DNA of 64,000 nucleotides from positions 27,299 to 91,298 of the forward strand of contig NMRB01002330.1 of NCBI GenBank assembly GCA_002633025.1. Direction: 5' to 3'. The DNA is from Notospermus geniculatus. Lineage: Eukaryota > Nemertea > Pilidiophora > Heteronemertea > Lineidae. Under the pieces are notes generated by a model. It had not been told where the DNA came from. It did not search any database and saw only the letters and a list, made by a program, of their open reading frames with translations. How positions within the stretch are numbered: position 1 is the stretch's first letter; every line of letters starts with the position of its first letter. This document shows positions 10,859 through 21,700 of this stretch, in pieces. The position numbers and the translations under genes are program-made.

Positions 10859-11964
10859 GGGTGTTCGAAAAACATGGACTATGGATCAATGGACTCTGGA
10901 CTACTGGACTGTGGAAACCATGCACTGAACAGTCATGAATACCTCACTGACATGCGCCGCCTGCCCCTGTTTTCATAGTTGTGTACCAAGACGTCATCGC
11001 GAATAACACACCAGTCTTGTGCATGCATAATAGGCTACTGAATTTTCATTACTGGTTGATAAAAAAAATAATGCCTTTAATTTGCTCGGAAACAGACGGC
11101 GAAAAACTAGGCTAGGCTACTCTCCATGCACACCGATATTATGCCCAACAAGATCATTCTAGGCTGCTGAAGCCTACACTCCTCGCGCAGTGTCTTCTCA
11201 CTCATACCTGTCGTTCATAGACACTGCTTACAATAGCCAGATTCCCGCCGATTTACCGCATGATGGCAGCACTAGTCAGCGGCCAAACAGCGCCGGCGTT
11301 GCTCGGTGCTTCGGCCTGTTTACAAGATCAATCAATATACAAACATAATAATCTCATATAGAGCCGTTATCCACTTCTTTAGCGATGTTTCAAAACAATA
11401 AAGGCACGAACTAAACACTGAAAAGTGAAAAGTGGCACTGCATGCTGGACACGGGGGGAGGGGCATCCATTGCTGTTGTAGACTAGTCGTGCTGCGTCGT
11501 AATGCAACAGTCCGATATAAAATGCTTTACGACGAGTGACCAGTCTGCACGGTTGTCATGGACGCTGACAGTGAACCAATCAGAAAATGTTTCATGTATT
11601 CCGTTAGTTACGCTAAACGCCCTCTAGTGGTGAATCGGCGGGAATCTGGCCATTGTAAGCAGTGTCTATGAACGACAGGTATGAGTGAGAAGACACTGCG
11701 CGAGGAGTGTACTGAAGCCTTGTGAATCAAACAGAGAAGACAAAGACATTGTTATATGAAACGAACATTCGATGTGACCCGACAACACACGGCGATCACA
11801 GCTTCTCAATCACTCAAGACTCAGCTCCTAATTTCCTATCGGAGAAGAGGTTTCCATTTCAGGCGGCGTATGTCAATGAGGTATTTATGACTGTTCAGTC
11901 CATGGTTTCCACAGTCCAGTAGTCCAGAGTCCATTGATCCATAGTCCATGTTTTTCGAACACCC
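10859..11964. mobile_element. 1.1-kb foldback element with ~100-base arms
   Basis: The left arm (10859-10962) and right arm (11861-11964) are inverted copies. Each contains GTGTTCGAAAAACATGGAC and a run of GGACTxTGGACT words, and the inner end is GCGGCG. The centre is about 900 bases and contains a second, younger element (11175-11711). No transposase. Confidence 0.75.
11175..11711. mobile_element. 537-base hAT-like MITE nested in the foldback
   Basis: Terminal inverted repeats of about 95 bases start TACACTCCTCGCGCAGTGTC and end with the complement. The element is flanked by the eight-base direct duplication CTGAAGCC (11167-11174 and 11712-11719). Eight-base duplications fit hAT-superfamily insertion. 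No coding region for a transposase. Confidence 0.85.
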
Positions 11965-11976
11965 TCGCCAGTGTAA

Positions 11977-12142
11977 CAGTGGCGTAACTCACCGGTTCCA
12001 AGCAGGCCAAGGCTCTCTTGAAGTGGACTTGGTGTGCAGTGCTGGAGAAGTTCGCACGTCTGCTCTCATCAGAGTACTGGCTGTGAATGACCACGGACCA
12101 AGCCGTCCTTCACCTATCTCAGCTTGCTGGTCTGGGCAATAG
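11977..12142 (+). pseudogene. Possible fibronectin type III-like exon remnant
   Basis: The forward frame reads VDLVCSAGEVRTSALIRVLA followed by VNDHGPSRPSP, which resembles the F and G strands of a fibronectin type III domain (aliphatic-x-V-x-A-x-N-x-x-G-x-S-x-x-S). It lies immediately right of the foldback arm and ends in a TAG at 12140. It is too short to assign; it may be a captured exon piece or chance. Confidence 0.25.
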
Positions 12143-13433
12143 GTGGCGTCGTGGGATGTGACAGCACTGCACAAAATGGGTTGTTTTCCTGAGTTTTCCT
12201 ACAAATACTGACTTCATCATATTTGACGAAAAATGTGTTTCCCTGTGTTTTCCTTTGTTATCCTGAGTCTGAAAATCCTGAGCGTATATTGCGCAGTATA
12301 ATCCAGTATATATTACGGGATGATTTCCTGAGAAAAATAACGAGCTGTATAACACATTATACTTGTCACTCAGATATCCTGAGGGAATCCTGAACAAATA
12401 TTTCTCATCACGTAGCTAAGGAAGTATACTGAACAGTATATTTCATTCCAATTCATTTTCAACACAATTGAGATACTGGCTAAAAAGTTGAGTTGCAATA
12501 CTCAAGCAGCCTCAAGGTGTGACAAATACTCTTGCGTTAACTTGCTCAGAAGAGGTAGCCATACGGACCTTCGCTTTCTGGCAAACATTACAGGAAGTTT
12601 CACGCGGAGCTGAGCTATTCTTAGATCACTGAAGTCATTTGATTCTAAAATTAGAACACAGTGGAGACGATGGACTCGCCTATTACAATAGCCATAGCGC
12701 GGTGTCTGAGGCTTTCGCACTCGAAGTCACGATAAGAATGCCACAGCCAAAACAAATATGGGCCAAATGGGTTTTATCAGGGGTTCCGGACGAGGCCTAA
12801 TGCTGTTTTCGACTTTTTTAGGTGGGGCGTCCTTAAATTCAAGCGAGTGGATAGCCTGGATTTTTAGAGAACAACCATCACCCCCTCTGAATAATGGACT
12901 AGTCCATGTCAGCACTGCAGGTTGAGATTTTCAAGACAAAAATGACGGCACAAAGGCACAACCGATCAAAATGAAATTTTCACTGATGTCTGAAGAAATA
13001 TCAAAGGCTTTGATATACGGTCGAACCAGATTAATCCCACCCCTCGTAAAGTGTTTATCATTGGGGAATCACCAGACACGCTGCTGTTTTCCGAGGGAAT
13101 CCCCGATTTTTACCATTGAAATGGCATTCAACGGGGTTTCAAAACCAGATTAATGACGGCGGAGGATAAAATCAGAAAAATCCCAGAAGCAGTATGGACG
13201 TAGAGAACGTCCAAAACTTTCATTTTCCGAGCGAACTGGTTTACGATCGCCACTCTCTTTTGAATAAAATAACGTTGATCTGTAAAAATACCCGGAAAAT
13301 GCACTGCTTAACCATTAGGCTAATGACGTCATCGTTCATGGAAGAAAACTTCTTGTAATGTCTCCCCCAATGTTTGGTTCAGTTCAAAGGATATTCGCTT
13401 AATTGAAGTGTCCTGCCTGCGATTATGTGAAAT
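12143..13433. other. No gene recognised; CCTGAG-rich repeat DNA
   Basis: TTTTCCTGAG and CCTGAGAAA words recur in 12180-12410, probably diverged relatives of the tandem array that follows. No exon-like frame is supported. Confidence 0.35.
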
Positions 13434-14055
13434 GATTTCTTCTGAAAAATATTATTCAGCCGATGTATGAAACAACCCTGATCAGGTCATGTAAAGTGAT
13501 TTTTTATGAAGTATCTAAATCTGAACCTCCCTGAAATATCCTGCTCAGGTTATGCGAAATGATTTTTACTGAAGTATATTGTTCAGTAAACGAAGTCTGA
13601 ACCTCCCTGAAATATCCTGCTCAGGTTATGCAAAATGATTTTTACTGAAGTATATTGTTCAGTTAACGAAGTCTGAACCTCCCTGAAATATCCTGCTCAG
13701 GTTATGCGAAATGGTTTTTACTGAAGTACCGGTATATTGTTCAGTTAACGAAGTCTGAACCTCCCTGAAATATCCTGCTCAGGTTATGCGAAATGATTTT
13801 TACTGAAGTACCGGTATATTGTTCAGTTAACGAAGTCTGAACCTCCCTGAAATATCCTGCTCAGGTTATGTGAAATGATTTTTACTGAAGTATTGTTCAG
13901 TAAACGAAGTCTGAACCTCCTTGAAATATCCTGCTCAGGTTATATGAAATGATATTTACTGAAGTATATTGTTCAGTAAACGACCCAGGCGTGAACCTGG
14001 GAAATATCCTGCTCAGGATATCTGAAATGATTATTACTTGAGTATTCCTCAGTAT
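13434..14055 (+). repeat. Tandem array of ~76-82-base units
   Basis: About seven head-to-tail units share CTGAACCTCCCTGAAATATC followed by CTGCTCAGGTTATGCGAAATG and TTTTTACTGAAGTATATTG. Unit starts at about 13521, 13597, 13673, 13755, 13837, 13911 and 13991 give spacings of 74 to 82. Two adjacent units share an extra CCGGTA insertion, evidence of recent unit duplication. Outer units are more diverged. It is a minisatellite, not a CRISPR array, because the units have no unique spacers. Confidence 0.85.
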
Positions 14056-14234
14056 TAACAGGATTGGACATTTTGCCTTGTTCTTCTACATGTAATTATA
14101 TGACGGGTTACAAAAAGAGAACAATTTTCAATTTTGAAATGACATTATATTACCAAAGTCTTGATTCTAGACAACTGTGCAAATGTTCTAGATATCCATG
14201 ATATCCAAATTAACAAAATAGAATGTAGCAGGCA

Positions 14235-14331
14235 TTGCCGTTTGACGGGCGCGATTTTGCATGCACCTTGCAAACAATAGAATTTCTATTGTTTGCGAGG
14301 TGCATGCAAAATCGCGCCCGTCAAACGGCAA
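14235..14331. repeat. 97-base hairpin element
   Basis: Arms of about 47 bases (TTGCCGTTTGACGGGCGCGA at the left end and its complement at the right) meet at GAAATTTC with almost no loop. One internal mismatch was seen. Confidence 0.85.
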
Positions 14332-14514
14332 GGCCTGATGTAGTAACCCTATTTGAATAAAAAGACATGACTTTCTATTAATTGCAGCGATTACCTGTAT
14401 TCTGTACAGCACAACAAATAATCCCTGCAATTTGCAAGTGCACAGCTTTTCCCGTTTTCCCAAGGATCACAACTCAGATTCCTCAAATGACGAAAACGAA
14501 CAGCCCCTTTGGAA

Positions 14515-14802
14515 GCATTTTGGTTCCCGAAGCTACCGCTAGAGAGTGCTGTCAGATGGTAGCTTCGGTAACGGGCGCCATTTTGGCTGGCAGAAAACTG
14601 ACGGCCTGACGTCATTGCCGCGAAAACTGGATCACGTGATCATCCACGGGTATGGATTTTTGAGTAATGGTCGATGATCATGTGATCCAGTTTTCGCGGC
14701 AATGACGTCAGGCCGTCAGTTTTCTGCCAGCCAAAATGGCGCCCGTTACCGAAGCTACCATTTGACAGCACTCTCTAGCGGTAGCTTCGGGAACCAAAAT
14801 GC
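14515..14802. repeat. 288-base inverted repeat with 130-base arms
   Basis: Left arm 14515-14644 and right arm 14673-14802 are nearly identical inverted copies around a 28-base loop. Outer ends are GCATTTTGGTTCCCGAAGC and its complement, inner ends include GATCACGTGATC. It lies about 460 bases upstream of the M13 start codon. Confidence 0.85.
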
Positions 14803-14887
14803 TTTGGAAGTACATGTATGACTTCCAACAGATGATAGTTGACTACAGATATCGTCAATTTTTAGAGCGGTTCCTTTATCACCGACC

Positions 14888-15005
14888 AAAAGGCATCCAT
14901 CATCTTCCCACAAAGGGCTTTGGTCTTTGCTCCTTTTCATAGACTCGCACACTGTGTAGATGACTTCAGGAGTGAGGTAAAACCCCAGCTGTGGGAGGAA
15001 GGTAT
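14888..15005. mobile_element. Miniature copy of the gag-disrupting TIR element
   Basis: The ends CATCTTCCCACAAAGGGCTTT and CCCCAGCTGTGGGAGGAAGG match, with changes, the terminal repeats of the 445-base element at 37246-37690 (CATCCTCCCACAGCAGGGG / CCCTGCTGTGGGAGGATG). Only about 118 bases remain, so it is essentially the two terminal repeats joined. It overlaps the coding-like stretch at 14990-15073. Confidence 0.6.
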
Positions 15006-15073
15006 CCCCAGGCAACGTCCTCGACAGAAACGTACAGTTTCTCCAGGTACGTGCCTCTAATGATGGTCTCACC
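14990..15073 (-). CDS. Possible minus-strand exon of unknown gene
   Basis: On the minus strand a good acceptor (TTTTTATTCCAG) is followed by a frame reading ETIIRGTYLEKLYVSVEDVA then WGYLP before the frame enters the miniature transposon and stops. The alternative frame gives the 105-codon track 15072-14755. The composition looks protein-like but no family was recognised, and it may be a fossil exon cut by the transposon. Confidence 0.25.
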
Positions 15074-15261
15074 TGGAATAAAAAGAACGAGGCCCAAACA
15101 AACCATGCTTCTCCTGAAACTACTTTAGTGAATACACCTGCTTTGTAGGAACCAGCACTTACATGTGCCTACCAATAACGTGAAGTACAGAAAAACATTT
15201 GACATGTTCTTTGAGTAGGTCTAAAAGGTGGTAGATACAGAACAGCGTTGGGCAAGCCAAC
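15074..15261 (+). promoter_or_regulatory. 5' flank / leader of the M13 gene
   Basis: No TATA box or clear leader exon is visible. The start codon lies in the context GCCAACATGG with purine -3 and G +4, a good match to the animal initiation consensus. The transcription start cannot be set from sequence. Confidence 0.3.
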
Positions 15262-15769
15262 ATGGCGAAAGGTGTACTACAACACAACACGAAAGACGAA
15301 CCGTCGGGGAGATCCAAATATGTCATCGTAGTTCTGGCGGTTATTGTAGTGATTTTAGTTGTGATCTGTATCATCCTAGGATGTTTTATTGGCCTGGCGA
15401 TCACTGGAGCGGAAAGTATTTGTATGACAGAAAGATGTCTGGCGGATGCGGGCAGGATCAAAGCTTTGCTGAACACATCCGTGGATCCGTGTAAGGATTT
15501 CTACGCCTTCGCATGTGGAGGTTTCCAACCACGACCAAATGAACCACCAAGTATGTTTCACAAAATGAACATCGACATTACCAACAAGGTGAGACAACTT
15601 TTAGAGGAAAGGAAGGAAGCAGAGGAAGGGTCTGCTGAAAAAAAGATGAGAGACTTCTACATGTCGTGTGTGGACCCACAAACCACAGAGAAAGAGGAAA
15701 TGAGGGAACTACGGGAGCTCATCAGGAACATTGGTGGATATGGAGAAGGCTTGTCTGTTGACAGAATCG
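15262..15769 (+). CDS. M13 exon 1: tail, transmembrane helix, N-terminal ectodomain
   Basis: Codes for a ~19-residue cytoplasmic tail, a hydrophobic segment at residues 20-47 (YVIVVLAVIVVILVVICIIL onward), then the M13 signature ICMTERC, PCKDFYAFACGGF and a KMRDFYMSCVD segment. The canonical ACGGW tryptophan is Phe here. An N-glycosylation sequon (NTS) lies near residue 72. The exon ends in phase 1 at a GTAAGC donor. Confidence 0.93.
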
Positions 15770-18700
15770 GTAAGCCGAAAAACATACATGTCACATTCTT
15801 CGAGTCAATCTACATGTACCTTTGTTAAACGGTACAATTTCGGGGCCACTTCGGTTGTGGAGCGCAATTTAGGAGTTTGGAGGCCACCTTGTGGTGGAGT
15901 TTCACCGATACTCGTATCACCTTTGACAATTCCAGGGCCGGCCTACTTTCAAAGAAATGAGTTCAATCTTGACAAAGCCTTGCAGTACGTCTTGACCGAT
16001 CTCGCCACCCCGGTGTTCCTGACTCGTAGCGTGGTGTTGTATTCTCCAAAACCAGGCCGGCCTCTTAAAGCAGTGTTCCAGGTAAAGGATAAATAATTGT
16101 TGTAAACCAACATACTCGACAAAAACAGTGAAAATTAGATGAGCTTAAGGGTGTGTTTCAAAAATTGTTCTGTCCGACACCAGAAAACTTTCACCATTCT
16201 TTTGTCTACTGATGAAAGGCTGTTTCTTGAAACTCTACAATATTCATGACAAATCTAGGTCTCATGGAGCTCTAACTTATGGCACTGAAAACTAATTGAT
16301 CTATTAACCCTTTAAAGTCTGACAGCAGTAAGTAGTTTTGGTGTCGGACGAACCGATAGATTTTGTTGGTAAGCGCAATATTTTTTGATACCCTCCTTCA
16401 AATGAGTGTACACTGTACATCCCAGATGGAGAAGCTAATAGTTAACAGTCGACCCGCAAAGGTATGAACAGCGCCACGACGTGTCAGCCGCGGTATTTGG
16501 CGGTACTAACTGCTAAATCACTGAACGAAAGCGAGGCAGTGACGTAGGCGTAGCAGACGCTATAAAACAATCACTAATTACGCTCGATTAGTCAGACGTT
16601 TGAAGGTGGCGTGATGTTTACATGTTGATGGATGTTTCTCTACGAAAGTTGCCGAAAATTTCATCGAAATCGGTTCAGTTTTGGCCGAGTTATCGATCGA
16701 AAGGTAACCTTGTGTTTTCGACAACAGGCGTGCTTCAAAGTGCGTACACTTTCTTGGAATAGTATTTTGAAACTTCTGCTTAGGCCATTCGGGTTGTTAT
16801 AACATAGAAGAATCCACATGCGAAGCGTGGTTTTATGCACGCATGTCTGAGGGGTTGAAAATCACCCCCAAACACAACCACATTTTCAAGAAATCTCCTT
16901 CCCTTTATCCATTGTCTTACCTGGTTCCATGGGCTCCGACGGTGGCGCTGACTGCTAGATTCGTCAATCAGCGCCACGTCGACGTCCAAGGAACCAGTTA
17001 TGGCTGCGAGAATCGTTACCTACTGCTGTTCAAACTGCGTACAAAAACTTGGAATACCATGCCGAAGTATGAAATTAACACAGATTGGAGATTGATAGTT
17101 TCTTCGTCTATTCAGTTTTGCTGGTTTTATGCAGGCTAATATTTATGGAGTTATGGCGATGTTTTTAACAACGCTCTACTCTAAATGACCTCCAATTCTG
17201 TGCGTAGGACGAAATTTCTTAAATGATTTCTCTTCACTCGTTTGCTTTATGCCAAAATAAATTACACTAATGGAAAGCTCAATGTCTTAGCTAAACACTG
17301 ATATGGTTTATGTGGTTGAATTTGAACGGTCTTCTCGATAAACGCAATTTCGTGCGAGGTGTCCGATTTCTCGAATGAGGTACTCGACAAGCCTCGTCGA
17401 GGGCCCCGATCGCCTATTATTTTCCCGCGCGCAAAATAAATCTGCCGTAGAAAAGGACCTTTGCGGGTCGACTGTTAAAGCGAATTGACAGTCGTTTTGT
17501 AAACAGAAGGGTGATGTTTGTAAACACTGCCCTCACAGCCAATCAGAATGCAGGAAATGAGTGTTTGTAAACAAAGATTCGTCCCCTTTTGCATTCAAAT
17601 TTTTTGGCTGACAAATCGCTTTAAAGGTCTATATTATCAAATACCGCATTTGATTTTTGGAAAATCAATGGCACAAATCTTTGTGATCATTTCAAAGTTA
17701 AATTTTGCCCCATTTTCTTGGGTGACCAACCTTGAAACACACTTGGCAAACGACTTTTTAATTCAAAAGTCAACCATCTCATCTGCTTCTTGATATTATA
17801 TTAATTGTTTCTCCTTTGACAGGTGGATGGAAACTTCGACAAAACAACCTGTCCACCAAATGCATTTGGAACCTACGAAAACCTGACGAATTATGCGAGA
17901 AATATGGCTGTCTGCTTCTCATCCAAGGGAGATACAGGCAACTTTGAGGACGATGTGGTTGATATTTATAAAATGATATGTGAGGTAAAGTCCGGCAACA
18001 TCTATCTTCGACCCAATGGAATGCGGAAGTCATGTAATGTGGCAGAGCTTTGTGGTTTTTAATCATGCCTATCGACCATTTGTGGTCGTTTCCCAATTGT
18101 TCGCGCTGTGCACCGGTTATTCGAGAGCTGTGTGTGATATAAGCTGTGTTTACACCTAACGAAATTGCCGGGCCTGACCCAGCTCTGACCCTCCATTTTT
18201 GCGTTTACACCTATGAAAATCGGATCCGGTGTGAAAGTTTTTTCTGTCCCTCGGTAAAAGTGTCCGCCGGATACCAAGTCCTAGGAAAAAATGTCCTAGG
18301 ATATCTTTAGCTGGGGAAAATTGTCCGGGGGTCATTTTCTCCTAGGGCAAGTTGTCCACTGTCCAGGGAATTATGTCCGCTGTGGACTTCTTTCCCCAGG
18401 AATTTCAGTCCTGCTCCTAAAATATACTTTGAAATGCAGACTGATCGAGGTAGTGAGCAATCGATTCCTATTGGAGCTGCAGTAACAGACTGGATGCCCG
18501 CACATGGATTCGGATGGAATACAATGCAACAAATCTGTGCTGCCCGTCGTCAAGCCTGTAGCAGCAGCAGCTTTTACCAATACCTTTCACCGATACCTGA
18601 TGGGTACTTTTTACTCTTCAAATAATCGAAAATGTGCTTCGTATTGATGTTCCGCCGCACTCCCCCTTCCCTGAGGGTACCTGCTTCTTCCATTTCCAGC

Positions 18701-21700
18701 CGCTTATGACACTCAATTGACCGAACCGTGTGTTTTTATAGTGTCAAGCCAGGTTGTTTTCAGCAAAAGACTGTTACGTAAAATGTGTCCGTAATAGTTC
18801 ACAGTGGGGGTAAGACAGTTTAAAAAATAAATGTCAACCAAAACCATTCATGTGTGTCACACAAAATGAAACAAATAAAAACCGAATTTAAAAAGAGGAT
18901 TGCCACACGCAGAATCGAACTCGTAACCTACGGTTGTTTATTCCAATGCATTCCACACTACTCTACTCAGGTCGACGGCGACCGACAATCAAAATTTCCA
19001 GGCTTTATAGTTCGTTACGTATTCACCACAGGTCATTCGGACAACTTTAACGGGGGCATTCTTTACTGCTACACCGGATTAAAAATTGTCGGACTAATTT
19101 AGCCCGCTTTCGCTCGGCGGGTCTGATCCGGATTATACTTTAGCCCGGCAATTTCATAGGTGTGGACAGAACAATGCCGGTGTGAAGGGAAAGAATGTCC
19201 TAGGAAAAACTGTCCGGGGAAGAAAATATCACATTGTTACATTCTAATCTCTGACAATTGGTTTCTATACGGATGCCGCTTATTCCGTCATTCAACAATA
19301 GAAGTGGACACTTTTTACAGGGGGACACTTTTTACTGCTACACCGGGCTAAAACGTTTACTGAGCCCACCGACAGGTGTCGGTCTGCTAAAATTGAATGG
19401 ATGGTGTGTCTATAAATAGCATGGCCAGCGTTCAATATCGTAAGACGAATAATAGGTGTGGACAGAAAATTCAATGGATCCGGGTTAAATTCGAACCCGG
19501 GCCTGGAAAAATTGCTTAGGTGTAAACACAGCTTAAAGGTCCATGAAAAATCCCAATTTCCTAACTTCCGCATTCCATTGGGTCAAAGTTAGATGTTGCC
19601 AGACTATAGATAATTTTCTGTTCACTCAGTTGTGTAAATCTCCATCTGATTTGCTCCGAAGGCGTTTGGAAAAAGGCGCTTGATCGCATTTTAACCAATT
19701 ATCTGTTGCTGCGTGTGGTTGGTTGAAATGCGAATGAAGGAAATACGAGAAAATTTCGGTTACTTATAAAACCCGAAATGAAATGGCCGAAATGGTCGAA
19801 ACGGCCGAAACGATCGAAATAGATGAAATGACTTTACACTTAGGTGGCCTATTACGATTTTTCAAGTAAACTGAGTGCTTTAAGTCTGTAGTAGATGTTC
19901 CGGTAGCAACCATGCAATAATAGGATGATAGGAACATGCATAAAATCAGGACAAACTATAAAAATTGCCGTTAGGAAAATTGTTAATGGCATTTGGCCGT
20001 TTCATTTTAACTCAGCCAGTCGCCACGCATGGCGGTGCAGTATCTTTCCACGCAGTACACTGGTTCCAGTTTTGCCACCTTTAATTTTGGCGGGAGTTTT
20101 TTTTTAAAAATTAACATCATGATTGACTATACCTCAGCGATGAGGCTCACTTTATGGCTCAATAGCCATAAATTACCCTTCTTCCACTAGAATGCTCCGA
20201 TCATGTCAACATGGCGCTGTGGAACAACCGAGCATGCAATACAATTCCAACTTCCCTTTCGTAACATGTGGGGAATCCATTAATTAGGTTTTTTGAGATG
20301 TAAAATATGAAAATAAGTGAATTTTTACATTGTTAATTTGCTTTTTTCCCTATTCTTCAATCCCATTTCGACCATTTCGATCATTTCGGCCATTTCATTC
20401 CGGGTTTTATAAGTAACTGGTGGTTACTTATAAAACCCGGAATGAAATGGCCGAAATAATCGAAATGGCCGAAATGCAACCCCAAAGTAAACGCGCACTG
20501 AAATTCCCGCAAGTTACGCGGTGGAAACAGCCGCCCCTTCCTCAGGTGTTCAGCTTCAGACAGGTCGATCCCTCACTGTGGTGGAAACAACCACGCCCAT
20601 CCTCATGTGTTCATAAATTTCTAACCCTGCCAATTGAGGGTTTTTCCTGTTTGAATATGAGCCACCAGTATACCCCCGTATAAAAATAGTCATGATGTAC
20701 CTTTAAAAACTCCTGCCAAAATTAAAGGTGACTGGCTGAGTAAAAATGAAACGGCCCAATGCCATTAACAATTTTCCTAACGGTTCTCTTGCCGTGTCCT
20801 GATTTTATGATGCATAATGGTATCATGGCTAGTTGCATGGTCGCATGTCATGACGAAGGCCCATGCCAAACCTGCGCTACGGTACATCTACTGCAGACTT
20901 CAAGCACTCAGTTTAGGCCTACACTTAGGTGGCCTACGATTTTTTAAGTAAAATCATTTCATCAATTTCGATGATTTCGGCCGTTTCGATCATTTCGGCC
21001 ATTTCGATCATTTCATTCCGGGTTTTATAACCAACCGAAAATTTCGCATGTGTAATTCTAAGTCACCTTTTTACAGTCTTCCAATTTTTCAATGGGGGCA
21101 GACACTACTTATAAGAGGAGGAAAAGAATTGCATGGGACGAAATACTCAAGAACAACAAAATCATAAGAGAGAGTAAAGTAGGTTAACACACTATATTTT
21201 CATTTCTAAGAGAGCCGTCACATAAAGCAAACGCTTTATGCCTTCTGCATTTAATTAACCTCTCATACCTTGCTGACCACTGCATGTGATAAACAGATCT
21301 ATGCAACGATCACGCCTCATGAAGCCAAAGGTAGACCCAACTTGAGTTAATTCAACTGAAACTATTTCATGGACGGGACCCGCATGACTATTTAGTAACA
21401 TCAGATAATCTAGGTGATAAGAGAGTAATAAAACTTAATAAAATTGATGAAAAAAAACGTCGCCAGGGAAACCAGGAACGTAGAGGAAATACGCGATGCA
21501 CCACAAAATATGAGTTGAATGATGTGTGTGATTCTCTGGGCCGATTTAATAGACGTTGGCTAAGCTAACCATTGGTTAAACCAAAAGTAGATGGGCATGT
21601 GGAAAGAAGTGTATAACAAATTTTTCATCAACAAGCCCCGTTTGGATGGATAGTAAGCGCTATACAGAGCTTAGAAAACGGGCCTTTTTCGTGAAAAATT

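Noticed and set aside
13434-14055. CRISPR-like appearance of regularly spaced repeats
   Set aside because: Units are contiguous and similar throughout, with no unique spacers, and the DNA is animal. It is a minisatellite.
15731-16096. 121-codon plus frame overlapping M13 exons 1 and 2
   Set aside because: It reads exon 2 in the right frame but includes intron 1; only 15936-16081 is supported as coding.
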